Assembly (NCBI GenBank): GCA_032229885.1
Contig: JAVYAJ010000054.1
Location: 1-9,545 of the forward strand
From: Anammoximicrobium sp032229885
GTDB taxonomy: Bacteria; Planctomycetota; Planctomycetia; Pirellulales; Pirellulaceae
Direction of reading: 5' to 3'
DNA length: 9,545 bases
Both the position numbers and the translations under genes were made by a program. Each line of letters opens with the position of its first letter. The first letter of the stretch is position 1. The notes under the pieces were generated by a model. It made no database searches. It worked only from the letters and a program-made list of their open reading frames with translations, and was not told where the DNA came from. Positions 7,432 through 9,545 of the stretch are shown piece after piece.

Positions 7432-8205
7432 GGCGATCTCGCTATTGATAAAGCATCCATCAAGGGCGTTTGCCTTTGGGGCGGCTCGTGGCGCATCGCC
7501 GTCCCTATTACTTGTATTAGGTTAACGTTCGTGGTTCGAGCCGCAACACGAGAGGCAGAGCATTCATTGGCAACGCGCTGGGCGTTGCATCGCGGATCTC
7601 CAGGCAGCGGCCATCGTGCGGATGGTCGCTTGACGGCACCTCGGTCGGTGTCATGCCGTCTGCCGTCGCGACAGCCTTGCGACGGTCGCGCAGCCGCCAC
7701 GGGCCCTGAGGAATGGCCGCCTCGGTCAGACCGGGCGCAGAGAGAAGGAGTTCGATCGAGCCGTTGGATTTCGCTTGGCAATAAAGGCTCGAGGCGGCCC
7801 GCGACCGTGGAGGGCTATGGTTGCAGATTAGACATCATCGCTCACGACGGACCATTGTCAACTAGTTGATCGGCCTGGAACGCCTCCCGCGAGGCAGGCC
7901 GCTGCCACGCCGGAGAGCCACGCTTCGTCGTGGGTGCAACCGGGTGGACGTGACGCCGGGCGGCGAACCGCAACCGACGGGACGGAGTCCGTCTCTCCCG
8001 GAGGGCGCGGGTACGTGCTTCGTTACGTTCACTCGCCGGCTGGCGCGGCTCCAGACGCCGCCTCAGCATGGCCGCGCCCGGCATCGCGTTCCTGCCCATC
8101 CGGACCGCGGCCCGTGTTTCACCGAACGTCCGCGAGACGGGCCTATCGAGAAGGGACAGTGTGAACCGGACACGGCGGGGCGAGACGCGACTTTCGCGAG
8201 TCACA
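7432..8205. other. Long spacer without a supported gene
   Basis: About 770 bp between two leftward genes. Open frames on both strands here give Arg-rich products typical of GC-rich non-coding DNA; none has a good start site or a recognisable domain. Visible structure includes a hairpin, GCCTC at 7882-7886 with GAGGC at 7891-7895, partly extended by GGCCT and AGGCC outside it, and a 13-nt palindrome GACGGAGTCCGTC at 7981-7993. The AT-richer part at 7500-7530 could hold the promoter of the protease gene, but no good hexamer pair was found. Confidence 0.55.
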
Positions 8206-8207
8206 CT
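8158..8207 (-). terminator. Potential stem structure at the end of the lipoprotein gene
   Basis: AGTGTGA at 8158-8164 and TCACACT at 8201-8207 are exact inverted repeats, the latter overlapping the TAG stop of the leftward lipoprotein gene. A smaller hairpin, CGCGA at 8186-8190 with TCGCG at 8194-8198, is nested inside. Position just after the stop suggests a 3' end structure, but there is no T-tract, so a classical intrinsic terminator is not shown. Confidence 0.3.
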
Positions 8208-8787
8208 ATCTGCGGCGCGGAGCCGGCGTTCGATAGCTTGCCGGAACGTGCTTTACGGACCGGGCCGGGCGTTTGGCCGAGGCTTGTTTGGCCGGCTCGG
8301 GTTGGATGTCCGGCTTCGGCGCGGGCAACTCTTCGTCGTAGATATCCCCAACGTCGCCGCTCGGCAGGACTGAATCATAAGATTCGCGACAGCTCTGGCA
8401 GCCTCCGTCATACGCACCATCGAATCCGACGTCGTAGCCCATCCCGTAGCCGGACGGCGCATAACGATATCCCCACAGATGCGCAAGCCCCCGCAGCGGA
8501 TTCCAGATCCCGTAGCAACCGCCACCGCAACTGTCACACGGCGGATCGCTCGCCCACTCGCCCCAGTATACGTCTCCACACCCGGCGTCACACGTCATGG
8601 CGGACGCCAACGGTCGTCCGACACGGCGTAGGCCAGGCTGACAATCGCCGCACGTGTCGCACGCCGCGATTCCACAGTCGCCGCAGCCGAAACCCGCGTC
8701 GTACATCCCGTAATGCGTGGTACAGCAGCCCGTCGCAACCAACCCCATTGCCGCCAGTAATGCGCCATACGCCAAACGTTTGAACAT
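8206..8787 (-). CDS. Cysteine-rich lipoprotein with CxxC motifs
   Basis: A 193-residue predicted lipoprotein. The N-terminus MFKRLAYGALLAAMGLVATGC is a lipoprotein signal with the lipidated Cys at residue 21, so the mature protein is probably anchored to a membrane facing outward. The mature part has 14 cysteines, many paired: C35-x2-C38, C43-x2-C46-x2-C49, C66-x3-C70, C84-x2-C87-x3-C91 and C130-x2-C133, among Gly, Tyr and Asp. The segment VYWGEWASDPPC (73-84) stands out. The last 40 residues are Pro/Lys/Arg-rich and likely disordered. AAGGA at 8796-8800 is a ribosome-binding site 8 nt before the ATG. Composition resembles Cys/Gly-rich surface proteins of planctomycetes. Disulphide cross-linking or metal binding is possible; function is unknown. 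Confidence 0.85.
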   Translation of the reverse strand: MFKRLAYGALLAAMGLVATGCCTTHYGMYDAGFGCGDCGIAACDTCGDCQPGLRRVGRPLASAMTCDAGCGDVYWGEWASDPPCDSCGGGCYGIWNPLRGLAHLWGYRYAPSGYGMGYDVGFDGAYDGGCQSCRESYDSVLPSGDVGDIYDEELPAPKPDIQPEPAKQASAKRPARSVKHVPASYRTPAPRRR

Positions 8788-9324
8788 AGCCTCTATCCTT
8801 ATCGCCTTCCGCCGTCAAACCTCGGCCACAGTGGGACGTGCCAAAAACAGTCATCCGCTGGATTGCCGCAATTCCGCGATGATCCGTGGACAGTGCGGTC
8901 GCACCGATTGGGCTGCGGCTCGTCGCCCTAAGCATTTATCGACCGCAAATCCGCTGAAATCGATAAAAAGCCTACGTCCGTCAAACTTTCTCCAGGCATC
9001 GTTCTTGGTCGGCGATGAGAGCTTGGGCAACGCTGCCGGCCGAAAGCTTCGAACTTGCGTCCGTCCAGCGCCAGTCATCGAGCGTTTCGAAAACCCCAGC
9101 AAAGGATGGGCGCGATGCGATCTGCGCCAATAGCCCTAATTCTGGCAGGCAGGTGATCCACACGTGCACAGTTTGCCAACATGCGGCGGCGTTTGCGGAG
9201 GGCGGCGGCGCGTGGCGAGCAGCACTCAGGGTGCGCGGCTACGCAGCGACTCTGGCTTCCGGTGGCAGACGCCTTAGCCGCACACTCGAGCTGGGCGCGG
9301 CCAAAAAGTCGGAAACTACGGAGT
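8788..9324. other. Spacer upstream of the lipoprotein gene
   Basis: About 540 bp with no well-supported gene. A leftward frame from a GTG at 9169 to a TGA at 8981 would encode 62 residues with balanced composition (ending IADQERCLEKV), but it lacks a ribosome-binding site and has no recognised relative, so it is not called as a gene. An inverted repeat at 8935-8967 is listed separately. The stretch 9183-9215 is very GC-rich with GGC runs. Confidence 0.5.
8935..8967. promoter_or_regulatory. 8-bp inverted repeat upstream of the lipoprotein gene
   Basis: TTTATCGA at 8935-8942 and TCGATAAA at 8960-8967 are exact inverted repeats separated by 17 bp, in an AT-rich island about 150-180 bp upstream of the lipoprotein start. 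The layout suits an operator for a dimeric regulator or a short hairpin in the transcript. No regulator gene is in the window. Confidence 0.35.
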
Positions 9325-9510
9325 TTAGGGTCTTAGTTCGTATCATGCGCGCACGGTGCGCGCATCTTGTACACTGGTCGGTACAGTGCACTTGCGGGTT
9401 GCTGGCGCCGGACCGTGTTAGAGTCTTAGTTCGTATCATGCGCGCACCGTGCGCGCATCTTGTACAGTGGTGTGTACAGTACACTTGTGGGTTAGTGGCA
9501 CGGGAATGGG
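9325..9510. repeat. Two tandem 93-bp palindromic repeat units
   Basis: Units at 9325-9417 and 9418-9510 abut exactly and differ at about 14 positions, mostly in the last third. Each begins TTAGRGTCTTAGTTCGTATC and then has a 21-nt palindrome of arms ATGCGCGCAC and GTGCGCGCAT around one central base (9345-9365 and 9438-9458), followed by a GTAC-rich second dyad and a G-rich end. TTAGG recurs at 9511, where a third unit would begin, but the sequence then diverges. The structure resembles REP-type or other non-autonomous palindromic repeats. No transposase, terminal inverted repeat or target duplication is seen. Confidence 0.85.
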
Positions 9511-9530
9511 TTAGGTGGGATTGGGGTGGG
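9502..9530 (+). other. G-quadruplex-type motif
   Basis: Five G-tracts of three or more follow each other on the plus strand: 9502-9504, 9508-9510, 9517-9519, 9523-9526 and 9528-9530, with loops of 3, 6, 3 and 1 nt. This meets the usual rule of four G3+ tracts with loops of 1-7 nt. It overlaps the end of the second 93-bp unit and continues past it. Folding is predicted from pattern only. Confidence 0.6.
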
Positions 9531-9545
9531 ATGACTGTTGCGCGC

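Noticed and set aside
7866..8783. Long plus-strand open frame of about 305 codons
   Set aside because: It runs antisense to the lipoprotein gene and into the spacer; the product is Arg/Ser/Thr-rich with no domain, while the minus strand has a lipobox and ribosome-binding site.
9325..9510. CRISPR array
   Set aside because: Only two units of 93 bp with no distinct spacers; variation is spread along the unit and no cas gene is present.
9325..9510. Integron attC sites
   Set aside because: No GTTRRRY-type core sites, no gene cassettes between units and no integrase gene in the window.

Overview
This GC-rich window most likely comes from a planctomycete, probably of the Pirellulales type. The basis is a Tat-exported Gfo/Idh/MocA-type oxidoreductase, a secreted metzincin-like protease with an NPCBM-like C-terminal module, a Cys/Gly/Tyr-rich lipoprotein and long spacers between genes. 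Assignment is by protein style only; there is no rRNA or other marker in the window. Five genes are well supported and cover about two thirds of the sequence. No tRNA, rRNA, CRISPR array, integrase or transposase was found.

Layout, left to right. 1-487 is a spacer with no convincing gene; it carries two inverted copies of a 15-bp sequence. 488-2059 (+) encodes an FGGY-type carbohydrate kinase with a short internal peptide repeat. 2459-3403 (+) encodes a stand-alone protein of four CBS domains. 3726-5105 (+) encodes the Tat-signal oxidoreductase, preceded by a probable promoter and a leader with two potential hairpins. 5106-5607 separates convergent genes and holds a 14-bp tandem repeat and a hairpin plus T-rich tract that could end rightward transcription. 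5608-7431 (-) encodes the secreted zinc protease with the NPCBM-like module. 7432-8205 is a long spacer with no convincing gene. 8206-8787 (-) encodes the cysteine-rich lipoprotein. 8788-9324 is another spacer. 9325-9510 holds two tandem 93-bp units built around a 21-nt palindrome, and a G-quadruplex-type run of G-tracts follows directly at 9502-9530, near the window edge.

The genes do not form an obvious single operon: spacers are 300-770 bp and each gene has its own ribosome-binding site. Two proteins are plausibly involved in sugar metabolism (kinase and oxidoreductase), two are exported or surface proteins (protease and lipoprotein), and one is a likely adenine-nucleotide sensor (CBS). 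No shared pathway can be shown from the sequence. The most unusual part of the window is the palindromic 93-bp repeat with its adjoining G-tracts at the right end; the rest looks like ordinary planctomycete chromosome with some odd protein details.
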